From the NCBI GenBank assembly GCA_025716815.1, contig JAIXMN010000041.1, forward strand, positions 124,001 through 188,000: a stretch of 64,000 nucleotides of DNA, in the 5' to 3' direction. This document shows positions 21,774 through 32,123 of this stretch, piece by piece. A program made the translations under genes and the position numbers. Positions within the stretch are counted from its first letter, which is position 1. Every line of letters starts with the position of its first letter. The DNA comes from Dichotomocladium elegans (lineage: Eukaryota; Mucoromycota; Mucoromycetes; Mucorales; Lichtheimiaceae). The notes beneath the pieces were generated by a model. The model worked only from the letters and a program-made list of their open reading frames with translations, made no database searches and had not been told where the DNA came from.

Positions 21774-22341
21774 TCATATATTTATCTCCGCTACTAACCC
21801 GCTTAGCCTTCCGGTTATGCCGCGCCCGATCCGAGTCCACATTGTCATTGTCCAGCCGCCTATAGTCTCTCTACCTTTTTCCCCTGCTCCCCCATGGGGT
21901 TTTTCATCACTTTCACTTTCTGCACCTCGGGGCGGACATTAGCTCCATTGAGCACGGTCCTTTATGCCTCACAAATAAACCAAGTTTCATCTCGGCCATG
22001 TTGTCACACTTCTTTCGCTCTCCAATACTTTTTCTGGTTGGTTACACAAAGAAGTTTTCCTCTACCCTTACAAAATACAACAACCTTCTACAAAAAACAC
22101 ACAACAAAGCACGCAGGAACACTCGCCTGCATTAACTAAAGGCCCACCCGTCGAAATCCCCGTCGAAATCGGCCAACGGACCAGCTCCCCATCTCCATTG
22201 CTAACCCCCATCTCAATCATTAGCACCAAGCGTCACCAATCACGCACCCCAGACCGCCCATCTTACATCCCTACCTTTAAAAAGAACCGCATCTCTAACA
22301 TCCGGTCTACCATCACCCCGCCCGTCAATTCAACTACAGAG

Positions 22342-22476
22342 ATGGGTGCTCAAAAAAAGGAATTGAGCTCATCTGGCCCTCGACGTTCTGCCCCTGGCAA
22401 TTCGAAGCCCGCAATCTCCCCTGCCTTCCTGCGCCAGTTCCGCCTCGACTTTTCCTGTGCAAAAACGTCGATTGTA
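22342..22476 (+). pseudogene. LINE LB ORF1, N-terminal fragment before MITE 2
   Basis: ATG 22342 opens MGAQKKELSSSG. The frame is open upstream to about 21979 but has no earlier ATG. It runs to KTSIV, where the MITE starts. After MITE plus TA (368 nt) the frame continues at 22845 with CPNSACADIG, in phase with ORF1. In the uninterrupted frame the CPNSAC pair lies about 30 residues before HCRSC, suggesting a zinc-binding unit broken by the MITE. Confidence 0.6.
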
Positions 22477-22842
22477 CAGGATTTTCAAGAAGAACTTTGC
22501 CACAAATTTTAGTTGTTCGTATAGACCGTCTAGGTTTTTCGTTTTTTTTTGCTTCAAATTCGAATACCAATTTTAGTATTTCGTTTCTCTTCTTCCTTTG
22601 AAATTAGAATGAAACATAAATGGTTGGCCTCCCAAAATTATTCTGGTGTAAAAGGAGGAGAAGGAAGACTCACATATAGCCTTGGTTGACATGTTCTTGC
22701 TGCTATTGCCTTTAAATTTGACAAAAGGGTAGCAACGAAATACTAAAATTTGTATTCGAATTTGAAGCAAAAAAAAACGAAAAACCTAGACGGTCTATAC
22801 GAACAACTAAAATTTGTGGCAAAGTTCTTCTTGAAAATCCTG
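22477..22842. mobile_element. MITE 2, CAGG-ended foldback, TSD TA
   Basis: 366 bp between TA at 22475-22476 and 22843-22844. Ends CAGGATTTTCAAGAAGAAC. It is almost the same as MITE 1 (3314-3678), with about 105-bp inverted arms. Non-coding. It interrupts LINE ORF1. Confidence 0.9.
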
Positions 22843-22883
22843 TATGCCCCAACTCGGCCTGTGCAGACATTGGATCGATAAAC

Positions 22884-24116
22884 ATGTCTGCTAAAACGAA
22901 CTCGGCCTACAAGCCCCCCGCGCCAATGTTCCACTGTAGATCATGCAACTCGGAATTTTTGCACACCCAGGTCACTGCTGCAATTACAGTGGCAAACCAC
23001 GTGGCACCCAGGGACAAAACGATCCATCCCAAACCCCACAAGGAACCCGCACAGCCGACAACCACAACTACTATAGACACTGAGCTGCCTCCAGGTATGT
23101 TTCTACATACTGATCCAAATATGCCTGACTGCATCCGGGAGATCCTTGCTCGCCTTACAGCAGCTGAAAAGGGCCTCTCAGATCTCGCCACAGTTGCGGC
23201 TGAAAACACTCGGCTTCTCAAACGCATTGAGAGCCTTGAACAAGCTCTTAAGGACTCCCAGGCTACCATTGCAGCCCTCCGTGCCAGCAGCCGCTCCCCA
23301 GGACCATCCCGATCAGCAGCAACAGCCACGTCTCCTGCTACGACGTCGCCCTCCACGCGGGATGCATCCATTTATGCATCGCAACATGCCCCGCCCAATG
23401 CCACCCAGTCGCAAGCCACGAGCGCTCGCAGCTACGCTGCAGCTGCACGCCGTACACCTCGGCACAATCGCCAGCCACCGTCATCCAAACGCGCAATTAC
23501 TGCAGCCGCGCGCCGTCTTACTGCCGTCCTGGAAACGCAGGGATACCAATATGTGTATGTACCCTGCCGTCACAGAATGACCATCACCAATATGCGCCAG
23601 ATCCTTCGCGTTCTGAAGGTTGATAATGGGCGGGTCCTAGACATCCATTTTCCTTCCCGGCAGGTCGCCGCACTTCTAATTCACAACGACTTTGTGGCAG
23701 AGTTCACATCCCTTCTTGCTGACCGAGGTGTTTCTCTTACCTCTTTCGACCCCCTGGCGCCATCCTCACTATTGGATCCTGCTTTCAAGGACTGGTCTGA
23801 CGAGCAACGCATGGCGAAATGCACTGAGCTCTACCATGAGCGTATCCTAAAAGCCATTGCTTTCATTCGCGCCCCTGTGAAATTCTCCGTGGCCCGATAC
23901 TTCTTTCAGTCTGGCATACTCACTCCTACTGAGTTTCAGGAGATTTGTCCCCCTCCGTCGAAGCGCTCACCCACCGATGCCGAAACGGACGCAATCCTGG
24001 CATTAACCGACTTGCAGCAACCCCACCATGCCACCGACCTCCCCGACGACGAAATGGACTCTGCATCCTGCACACCTTCTCCCTCTGGCTCGGCAACCAC
24101 ACACCTTGCCCAATAA
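22884..24116 (+). CDS. LINE LB ORF1 (Gag-like RNA-binding protein), part after MITE 2
   Basis: 410 codons from an in-frame ATG at 22884; the original start is upstream of the MITE (see 22342). It begins near HCRSCNSEF, a possible half of a zinc finger. A Leu/Glu-rich stretch (about residues 85-130: RLTAAEKGLSDLATVAAENT, then KRIESLEQALKDSQ) is a likely coiled coil for multimerisation. Next is a Ser/Thr/Pro/Ala-rich linker. The C-terminal half (about residues 210-350) may be the RNA-binding fold typical of LINE ORF1 proteins, but I see no diagnostic motif. It would package LINE RNA. The stop overlaps the ORF2 start. Confidence 0.75.
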   Translation: MSAKTNSAYKPPAPMFHCRSCNSEFLHTQVTAAITVANHVAPRDKTIHPKPHKEPAQPTTTTTIDTELPPGMFLHTDPNMPDCIREILARLTAAEKGLSDLATVAAENTRLLKRIESLEQALKDSQATIAALRASSRSPGPSRSAATATSPATTSPSTRDASIYASQHAPPNATQSQATSARSYAAAARRTPRHNRQPPSSKRAITAAARRLTAVLETQGYQYVYVPCRHRMTITNMRQILRVLKVDNGRVLDIHFPSRQVAALLIHNDFVAEFTSLLADRGVSLTSFDPLAPSSLLDPAFKDWSDEQRMAKCTELYHERILKAIAFIRAPVKFSVARYFFQSGILTPTEFQEICPPPSKRSPTDAETDAILALTDLQQPHHATDLPDDEMDSASCTPSPSGSATTHLAQ

Positions 24117-24118
24117 TG
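24114..24118 (+). promoter_or_regulatory. TAATG stop-start overlap between LINE ORF1 and ORF2
   Basis: ORF1 ends at TAA 24114-24116 and ATG 24116-24118 opens ORF2 in the frame that carries the endonuclease (first residues MCVITITLWNANGL). An overlapping UAAUG is known to drive ORF2 translation by termination-reinitiation in the insect LINE SART1. The same mode is inferred here. Confidence 0.6.
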
Positions 24119-25303
24119 TGTGTTATCACTATCACTCTTTGGAATGCGAATGGTCTTGCCAAGCAGGCCATCTCGCCTATTATCGGTAAGTTTTCTAATT
24201 CTACACTCATTTTTATCACCGAAACATGGCTCCTCTCTCCCCATCGCTATCCAACAGCATGGGACCAATACCACACTTACGCACTCCCTGTTCCCAATTC
24301 CCACCGTGGCTGGATGGGTATAGCTTTGCTAGTCCATCCCGGCTGCCCTTATCCTATCCATGTCCTTCCTTCATCCTCCCCACATGTCCTCTCCTGTCAA
24401 ATTGCAGATACCCTCATTCATTGCTTGTACCTTCCCCCTGCCCCATCCTACTCCAATTCCTCCGCGATAGATCTTCTCTCCTCCCTCCCCCTTAACTCTC
24501 ACCATAGCATAGCCAACACCATCATCTGTGGCGATCTTAATGGTCGGCATAGTCGCATCTTCGGTGACTCTAGAACGAACGCTCGTGGTGCTGCGCTTGT
24601 CAACTGGTTTGGCGAGCAGGGCATTATCTGCTGGAACTCTCGCCTAGCCTTTGGACAGCCGACTTATGTTGCTCGCCAGGTTGATCAAGATGAGGCGAGT
24701 GTGATTGACCTTTTCTGTAGCACTAACGAACTGCCCGAGGCCCAACTCCACATCGACCACGACGCCGACCTGGGGTCCGACCATCAGCCGGTGCACCTCT
24801 CGTTTGAGCTTCTTTCACCACCCAGCCACACCAACCATCCTCGCCTCCTTTGGCGTCTCAGCAAGCTGGATGACCCCAAGCCCCGACGCCTGTACCAAGA
24901 CCGCTTTGCAGATTTAGTCTCCCCTGTTAAGGAGCGTCTATCTGCTGCGTTGGAAGCCGAGACCATCCAGCCGGACCTCGATGATCTTGCCGAGTCCCTC
25001 ATGATGGCTATACATCAGGCCCTCGATGAATCAGTTGGCCGCCGCCCCCCACGCCGTACGCAGAAGGAATGGTTCTGGACGGAAAAACTTGAAGCAGCCT
25101 TTCAAGAAAGAGAACTTTGTCATCGCCGCCGTCGACACGCCATTGGCATACAACGCCTGTACTGGCATGGGCGCCACTCCGACGCTGTTGCCACCTTCCG
25201 CTCATTACTGCAGAGCCGTCGCTGTCAAACTTGGCGCGAATTTTGCTCCAAGATGGCCAACGACGATTTCTCAAAAACCACCGCCTCCATTAAGCGCATC
25301 TGA
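24116..25303 (+). pseudogene. LINE ORF2, N-terminal part: AP-type endonuclease (ends at nonsense TGA)
   Basis: An exonuclease-endonuclease-phosphatase domain of the APE type starts at the N-terminus: LWNANGL, FITETW (catalytic Glu), GDLNGRHS (Asp/Asn), SVIDLF and LGSDHQPV (Ser-Asp-His). It would nick the target DNA for target-primed reverse transcription. A linker with basic clusters follows. TGA at 25301-25303 interrupts the frame between SIKRI and QSRVNQP. The frame continues unshifted, so a single C-to-T change (CGA to TGA) would explain it. Confidence 0.85.
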
Positions 25304-27508
25304 CAAAGTCGGGTCAACCAACCCATCTTTTCCGATCCGGCTGGCCCGGCGGTGGCTGCTGATCGGATGGCCATGCACCTCACCTCAGTGTTCGCTGGCG
25401 ATACTCTCCCTCGTGTTCGTGCTGCTCCGCCCCCTCGACCTTTGGGTCCACACCCCGTGGATGACACCTGCCCGTTTGATGACCCCTCTGTCGAAGATGC
25501 GGTGGCAGTTGTTGCACGCCGGAAGGCGCCTGGCGTCGATCACCTGCGTGCCGAAATGCTAGCCCCCATCTCTGGGCTTTTGGCCCCTGCCCTCACCTCC
25601 CTCTTCCAGTTGTGCTGGCGCTGGTCGTCTACCCCTGCCGCATGGCGAGTTGCTCAGGTGGTCCCAATATACAAGAAAGGCTCGCCCACGGATCCAGGCA
25701 ATTTCCGGCCGATTAGCTTGACTTCGGTCTTGCGGAAGGTCATGGAGATCTGTCTGCGTGATGTGCTCCACACTGCTTCACCACCATTAGACATAGCCCA
25801 GGGTGGGTTTAGACCCCATCGCAGTGCCCTGGATCAAGCACTGTGTCTAAACGAACTAGTTCTTCGTCATCGCGCATATACCAGCCGCCTCCCGGTATTG
25901 GTCTTTTTAGACATAAAGAGTGCCTATGACACCGTTGATCGGGCTATCATATGGCGTGCTCTTGAACCACAGGCATCCCCTGCTCTTCTCGGCATTCTCC
26001 AGAATCTTTTCGACGATGTTTCCATCGAGGTTCTTCTTTCCGGCGCCCGCTCTTCGCAATTCTGCCCTACTACTGGTGTTTTGCAAGGCTCAATTCTATC
26101 TCCCCACCTATACTCGCTCTATATTAATTCCCTACCTTCTCATCTCCGCGCACTTCTAGATATAGATTCGGATTCGGACTCTGACTTTGTGGCTCCTCGG
26201 CCGGCTTCCCAGTTGGTTGGTGGACAGTGGATCAATTGCCTGCTGTATGCCGATGATGTCGCCCTCATTGCTGATGCCGACACCATGCCTCTCCTATTGG
26301 CTCGTGCAGAAGAACACTCCCACTCCCTTGGGTACCGTTGGAACCCTGCCAAATGCGTTGTCCTCAACCCTGGCAGTGGCCCGCCCCTCCAACTCTATGG
26401 CCAAGATATCCCCGTTGCTCCGTCGTTTCGGTACCTTGGCGTGCCATTCAATTCTCGTTGCCAGATCGACCCCACCATGCTGGTCCAGCACAACGTGAGC
26501 TCTGCCGTCGCCGCCATGCGCACGCTTAGTTCGATTGGCTGTAGCCCTTCTGGGTTTCCTCGTCTCCTTTCTGTCCGCCTCTATCAGCAGTTCATCAGAC
26601 CGAAAATGGAGTATGGCCTTGCCATTACTCCATTTCTCAAGAAAGACCTGCAGATCCTTGAACGCGGCCAAGACCAATGCCTCCGTCGCCTCTTTGGGGG
26701 CCATAAAACGTCTTCCACCATTGTGTTCCAACACATGGCTGGGCTGCCTACGATGGCGGAACGCGTCGCGATCCTCGGCGCAAAGTTCCTCATCCGCGCC
26801 CATTTCTTGCCGGAAAAGGCATTGCTCACTGTCCTCCGCCCTCGCCTGGTACATGATCGCCACCACCTGTGGCGCCGACTCACCACCTCGAACGCCATCT
26901 GGAACCAGCTCCCTCCGCCTCCGGAAAACGCTGATAGCAAGGCTTTGAAGGCGACCATCAAGCGCTTCCGCCTCGATGGCCTGCATGATCGCCGAGCCGA
27001 CCCTCACTCCGGTGTCCTTCTCTCGGCTGCTCGCCCTGACCTTGGTGTGGATCCCATCTTTTTCTTGCCAATGACGTCCCGTGAGCGCAGTCGCCTAGTG
27101 TGCTGGCGCATGGGCTGGTTGCCTGGGAAACCTATTGCTTGTCAATGTGGTGAAACACGCACCAGCCGTCATCACCTCATCGATTGCCTCTCTGTCGCCT
27201 CCCGCCTCGATGTGCCAATGGATGCCTCCCCCAACCCCATCGACCATCTCCTCAACCGCCTCCCTCGTCGTCGCCCTCGTTCTGCTGCCCACCTTCTTTT
27301 CTGGCACACTCGTTGGCCCGCGCTGCTCCAAGTCCTCTCCGACATCGATCGTGTGTGCCACCCACACGAGTCACACACGGACGATGATAGCGACAATGGA
27401 TTCCAGCTCCTGGCTTGGCTCACACCCCCGCCTTTGCCTCTGCCTCATGCACCTCTTCCCCTGCCACCGGCTGCTGAAGAGATGGTTCTCCTTGAGTTCG
27501 ATTTCTGA
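25304..27508 (+). CDS. LINE ORF2, C-terminal part: reverse transcriptase and CCHC motif
   Basis: Same frame as the endonuclease part; the first ATG is at about 25370. RT blocks: RRKAPGVDHLRAEML, VVPIYKKGSPTDPGNFRPIS, GFRPHRSALDQ, VFLDIKSAYDTVD (first catalytic D), GVLQGSILSPHLY and NCLLYADDVALIAD (YADD box, about 26245). No RNase H is seen. The C-terminal CQCGETRTSRHHLIDC (about 27148) is the zf-RVT type finger of many LINEs. It ends ..EMVLLEFDF. Apart from the upstream TGA the protein looks intact. Confidence 0.88.
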   Translation, partial: QSRVNQPIFSDPAGPAVAADRMAMHLTSVFAGDTLPRVRAAPPPRPLGPHPVDDTCPFDDPSVEDAVAVVARRKAPGVDHLRAEMLAPISGLLAPALTSLFQLCWRWSSTPAAWRVAQVVPIYKKGSPTDPGNFRPISLTSVLRKVMEICLRDVLHTASPPLDIAQGGFRPHRSALDQALCLNELVLRHRAYTSRLPVLVFLDIKSAYDTVDRAIIWRALEPQASPALLGILQNLFDDVSIEVLLSGARSSQFCPTTGVLQGSILSPHLYSLYINSLPSHLRALLDIDSDSDSDFVAPRPASQLVGGQWINCLLYADDVALIADADTMPLLLARAEEHSHSLGYRWNPAKCVVLNPGSGPPLQLYGQDIPVAPSFRYLGVPFNSRCQIDPTMLVQHNVSSAVAAMRTLSSIGCSPSGFPRLLSVRLYQQFIRPKMEYGLAITPFLKKDLQILERGQDQCLRRLFGGHKTSSTIVFQHMAGLPTMAERVAILGAKFLIRAHFLPEKALLTVLRPRLVHDRHHLWRRLTTSNAIWNQLPPPPENADSKALKATIKRFRLDGLHDRRADPHSGVLLSAARPDLGVDPIFFLPMTSRERSRLVCWRMGWLPGKPIACQCGETRTSRHHLIDCLSVASRLDVPMDASPNPIDHLLNRLPRRRPRSAAHLLFWHTRWPALLQVLSDIDRVCHPHESHTDDDSDNGFQLLAWLTPPPLPLPHAPLPLPPAAEEMVLLEFDF

Positions 27509-27532
27509 GGCGTCGCGTGTGCCCGTTGTATA

Positions 27533-29977
27533 CAGGTCTTTTCAGAAGAAGTTTCCCATCTCGCACGCAAGGTGGTTGGTCTGGATCGGATGGTGGTTTT
27601 TTGGGGATGGGTCAGTGGGAGGCGGAGTGAGCCAAGGTGGGGGGGAAGGTTCTGTCATGTGGTGGGCAAAATTTTTTGGGTGGTGGGTGAAGGCGGGGGG
27701 CTGGAGAAAAATGGCAGGCAAAAAAATTTTTCTTGTTTGACTCGGTGGTGGTCAAACGCAACTTTGACGGTTGGTCGCCTCAGCAATGGTGGTTGCCAGA
27801 AAAATTTTCGTGGAGGATAAAGGGAGGCAAAGTGGCGATTTAAGAGTCAGACGCTCGTTGATCTTTTTCTTGTACTCAGTACTTGGAGAAGCTCCGTTGT
27901 GCAGCACATCCGCAATAGTCGTTGGTGGGGCTGAGGTAGTGGCGGTTTAGGAAGGGAAGTGGTTTAATGCGACTGTATGACGGACCGTGGTGTATCTCCG
28001 CGGCCACGAACACAGCAGATGCCCCTTCTTCCCCGAAGGGCTTTAAGGTCAGAAAGTATAAAGGTAAAGCCAGACGAAACGCGCACTTTTTTTGTTACAA
28101 AGGTCCGTTTGTTTGAGTGTGACAAAAGGAACCATAAAAGAAAAGCAGCCAGACATTTTTTTATGGGATAGTGGCGAGGAGGACACTCCAACCGATTTTT
28201 ATTCAAGAAAAAAGAGAAAGCGAGAAGGCAAAGAAATGGCTCATCTGCAGAGAGCATCAGGAGGAAGAAGCAATTGTTCTTGAAAGAGGACTGGGAAAGA
28301 AGCGGCTCGTCAAAAGACAACGGGAAAAATTCCAGGCCGTACAAGAGGGGCCTGCATTTCTTTTCTGTTCGACCATTGTTCCTAAAAACCGCAACACCGA
28401 ATTCAAGCGCCCGCAATGCCACTGTTCTTCAAGCCGACAGCAGCATCAAATTCATACTGCGAAACTCGGGATGGGCTCAAGCATTAGCGCAAATCGTTGA
28501 GTGAGAACAACTTTCTGCAATTGACTAGCCGTTGAACGATTAGCAAGCTTGATTTGGTCCTGCGTTGCCGAGGCCAAGTAACCATAGTAGCAATTGCAAA
28601 GTGGGAGAAGAATATAAATGCCATGAATGGATCGTATACTAAGAATTGCTAAAGGATTCGTGCGAAAAGTTGGTTTCAACGTTGAAGTCCTGAGCTGCGC
28701 TCGTCCTTCGAACTGCCTTGTTGCTTTGTTTTGAAAAAATTTTCTCGCGAACTCTCGAATGCACCTATTCCGCTTTCCATTTTACGAAGCTCAGCATCAC
28801 GAAACGATTATCACTTATTCTCGTCATTAGCCTGATCCAACCACTTCAGATTTGTTCAATCACAGTAGTGCGATCCGCGGTTTACCAGCTTTCGTAACCA
28901 ATCTTTCGTCAATCTTTCTGCAAGCCGCATTTACACATTGTTAGGGAATCACCTTTCAGATGGACGAATGTTCCTTGTAATAAGGAATTTTGGACGCTAC
29001 ATAATTCTTGATTAAAACCAAGCTCGAGTACGAAAAGATTAAGAGAGCAGAAAAGCAGCGTCGGTTTATTGATTTGGGAAAGCAAACCTAAACATGGAGC
29101 ATTGCACTTTGCTGGAGAGTAATTGCTCAATACATCAGTCATGCGATCGATCAATTTCTCTTTCTTTGATGCATCCAAGAGTCTGCGATTTATAACCAAT
29201 GGCAAATTTTCCACTATGTATTCAGCAGCATTCCAACTGATTTCTTCTTCGGGGAAGACGGGACATGGCCGGCATTTTCGATGTTGGTGAACATAGGGTT
29301 GCAACCTCTTCTGGTAAGATATCGAAGCTGAAGTACCATGTCTCCTCCTCCAAACTGGGCACGATAGCCAGGAATTCATCGACGAAATCGAGCATCTCTT
29401 GTGCGGTGATAAACCCCGAGGAGGAGCGCACAGAAGGGGTAAGTACGCCTCTACTAGACATAACAGCTAGGACGTGAAGGTCGAGTGCGAGTATCGCTGG
29501 ATCACTGGGGATGGGTGGTGACACTTTCGGCGATACCGGATATGTACGGCGAGCGTTGACGGCAAATGCTGCTTCGGCAAAGAAAGCACATTATGATCTG
29601 CCTTGAAGTCGTCCCTATCGACAACTTCATCAAGCGACGGAGCACGCCTTGTCTCTCTTCCTCCATCTGGCTGATGGAGAAACACCAAAAGCGCTCGAAG
29701 GTGTTCCTTGCGTTTTTTGCAGCCATTTCTGCAACGCACTTTTTCGATACCGCCTCTGTAGTTGCTTGCGAGCACGCAACCATCACGCCTTCTATGGCGC
29801 ACGTGGGATAGGCATCAACATACTCAAACACGAAACGAATGAACTTGCTGTCAAACTGCTTCGCTTTCTGGCATTATCTTCTTTTGGGCATTACGTTCAG
29901 ACCTCTGGATGCCCTGTATCGGGCGACATATGCGCTAAAAGTCGACGGCGCCATATGCACACTCCCTGTGGCGCTGC
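27533..29977 (+). mobile_element. Y1, left arm and start of central region
   Basis: About 1.4 kb is inverted arm, matching 30725-32120 and mirrored in 54200-55598. The rest (about 28930-29977) is the unique centre with remnants of a minus-strand gene, homologous to 32124-33180 in Y2: FEYVDAYPTCAIEGVMVACS near 29830-29770 and a Cys/Pro-containing frame at 29379-28909. I cannot assign a function. Confidence 0.85.
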
Positions 29978-30280
29978 TGTGGTGGTTAGAGAGTTAGTTG
30001 CAGGTGTTTAAACCGTAGGGGCTAAAATCGAGTCTTTGAGACGGGATCCTCTTTATTGAATAAAAACAACTCTCTTTTTATATGATTTCGGACCAGGGTG
30101 GTAGTGGTGATACAAGCGGTAGTCATCGAGCATGGTCCTCCAATCATTACCAGTTAGCGGGCTTCGTAACGTTGGAATGGGAGGACAGTCGAGACGTGCT
30201 GTAGAAGAGGTGGATAAGTCGATAACCCTGCTCAGTACTGTCTGTAGAAGCGCAGTGTTATGAACAGTAGGGCTATGACA
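29978..30280 (-). repeat. 3' LTR of element G
   Basis: 303 bp. On the minus strand it runs TGTCATAGCC ... ACCACCACA, with TATAAAAAG and AATAAAG signals on that strand. 30281-30496 between it and pol has no gene but carries the hairpin motif CCCAGTGGG at about 30371 in an A/T-rich context. Confidence 0.9.
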
Positions 30281-30496
30281 TCACCCCCCACCAGGCTGGA
30301 TACAGCCGTGAGCTGTGTGTATGGTCCTGCGCTTGTAAGTTCAGTCTGGAAAAACCCTTTAAAAAAACCCAGTGGGAAAAAATTGTGGAAGGGAAAAGAC
30401 ATCGGCTTAAGCGCGTGGTCATAAGCGTTTGTAGATGGCATTGGTGGCAGTGCTCTCAGTCTGGCGTTTGGCGAGCGTGGCGTTGTGGCCCGCTGA

Positions 30497-30724
30497 CTAA
30501 TAGGTCAGACGTGTGGCAGAGGGAACAGGTGCTGTCCGTGCCTGAGCAATGCGCGGCTTGTTGACGATGGCCTTCTTGCTTCTACTGGATGAGTGTTCAG
30601 TCGGCGTACTCTGTTTTGAGGCTGAACGAGTGGTAGGAGTGGACGTTGGTGGTGCCGGAGCTGTCTGTCCCCTTAGTCCCTGTTGTATATGGGTGTTGGC
30701 TTTCGGGTTGCGACGCTGCCAGTA
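30497..30724 (-). pseudogene. C-terminal tail of G polyprotein, cut off by Y2
   Basis: The minus frame continues ..GTELITEY (35665 onward) as WQRRNPKANTHIQQG once Y2 and one TA are removed. It then runs through a Ser/Thr/Pro- and basic-rich tail to TAG at 30497-30499. It follows the chromodomain. Element H has a comparable tail (KYWDRIRS..). Confidence 0.75.
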
Positions 30725-32120
30725 CAGGTCTTTTCAGAAGAAGTTTCCCATCTCGCACGCAAGGTGGTTGGTCTGGATCGGATGGTGGTTTTTTGGGGAT
30801 GGGTCAGTGGGAGGCGGAGTGAGCCAAGGTGGGGGGGAAGGTTCTGTCATGTGGTGGGCAAAATTTTTTGGGTGGTGGGTGAAGGCAGGGGGCCTGGAGA
30901 AAAATGGCAGGCAAAAAAATTTTTCTCGTTTGACTCGGTGGTGGTCAAACGCAACTTTGACGGTTGGTCGCCTCAGCAATGGTGGTTGCCAGAAAAATTT
31001 CGTGGAGGATAAAGGGAGGCAAAGTGGCGATTTAAGAGTCAGACGCTCGTTGATCTTTTTCTTGTACTCAGTGCTTGGAGAAGCTCCGTTGTGCAGCACA
31101 TCCGCAATAGTCGTTGGTGGGGCTGAGGTAGTGGCGGTTTAGGAAGGGAAGTGGTTTAATGCGACTGTATGACGGACCGTGGTGTATCTCCGCGGCCACG
31201 AACACAGCAGATGCCCCTTCTTCCCCGAAGGGCTTTAAGGTCAGAAAGTATAAAGGTAAAGCCAGACGAAACGCGCACTTTTTTTTGTTACAAAGGTCCG
31301 TTTGTTTGAGTGTGACAAAAGGAACCATAAAAGAAAAGCAGCCAGACATTTTTTTATGGGATAGTGGCGAGGAGGACACTCCAACCGATTTTTATTCAAA
31401 GAAAAAAGAGAAAGCGAGAAGGCAAAGAAATGGCTCATCTGCAGAGAGCATCAGGAGGAAGAAGCAATTGTTCTTGAAAGAGGACTGGGAAAGAAGCGGC
31501 TCGTCAAAAGACAACGGGAAAAATTCCAGGCCGTACAAGAGGGGCCTGCATTTCTTTTCTGTTCGACCATTGTTCCTAAAAACCGCAACACCGAATTCAA
31601 GCGCCCGCAATGCCACTGTTCTTCAAGCCGACAGCAGCATCAAATTCGTACTGCAAAACTCGGGATGGGCTCAAGCATTAGCGCAAATCGTTGAGTGAGA
31701 ACAACTTTCTGCAATTGACTAGCCGTTGAACGATTAGCAAGCTTGATTTGGTCCTGCGTTGCCGAGGCCAAGTAACCATAGTAGCAATTGCAAAGTGGGA
31801 GAAGAATATAAATGCCACGAATGGATCGTATACTAAGAATTGCTAAAGGATTCGTGCGAAAAGTTGGTTTCAACGTTGAAGTCCTGAGCTGCCGCTCGTC
31901 CTTCGAACTGCCTTGTTGCTTTGTTTTGAAAAAAATTTTCTCGCGAACTCTCGAACGCACCTATTCCGCTTTCCATTTTACGAAGCTCAGCATCACGAAA
32001 CGATTATCACTTATTCTCGTCATTAGCCTGATCCAACCGCTTCAGATTTGTTCAATCACAGTAGTGCGATCCGCGGTTTACCAGCTTTCGTAACCAATCT
32101 TTCGTCAATCTTTCTGCAAG
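30725..32120 (+). repeat. left inverted arm of Y2
   Basis: Nearly perfect inverted copy of 34271-35664. A 179-codon frame (31159-31698) lies inside and is mirrored in other arms. It has no recognisable motif, and I do not treat it as a gene. Confidence 0.9.
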
Positions 32121-32123
32121 CCG

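Larger units (their letters stand above)
21774..27532 (+). mobile_element. LINE copy LB, main part (tail displaced to 55599-55744)
   Basis: A non-LTR retrotransposon with two ORFs, starting directly after the A-tail of LA. About 570 bp of 5' sequence (21774-22341) has no convincing gene. ORF1 is split by MITE 2. ORF2 carries endonuclease, RT and a C-terminal CCHC motif. The 3' UTR is interrupted at 27532 by Y1, and the rest of the tail lies at 55601-55744. GC content is clearly higher than in the Merlin elements. LINEs with this layout are known from fungi, including Mucorales; I infer no closer family. Confidence 0.88.

Noticed and set aside
31159..31698. 179-codon open frame in the Y arm
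   Set aside because: It recurs as mirror images in every Y arm, has frame differences between copies (T-run lengths) and shows no domain. It could be tested by transcription, but I do not call it a gene.
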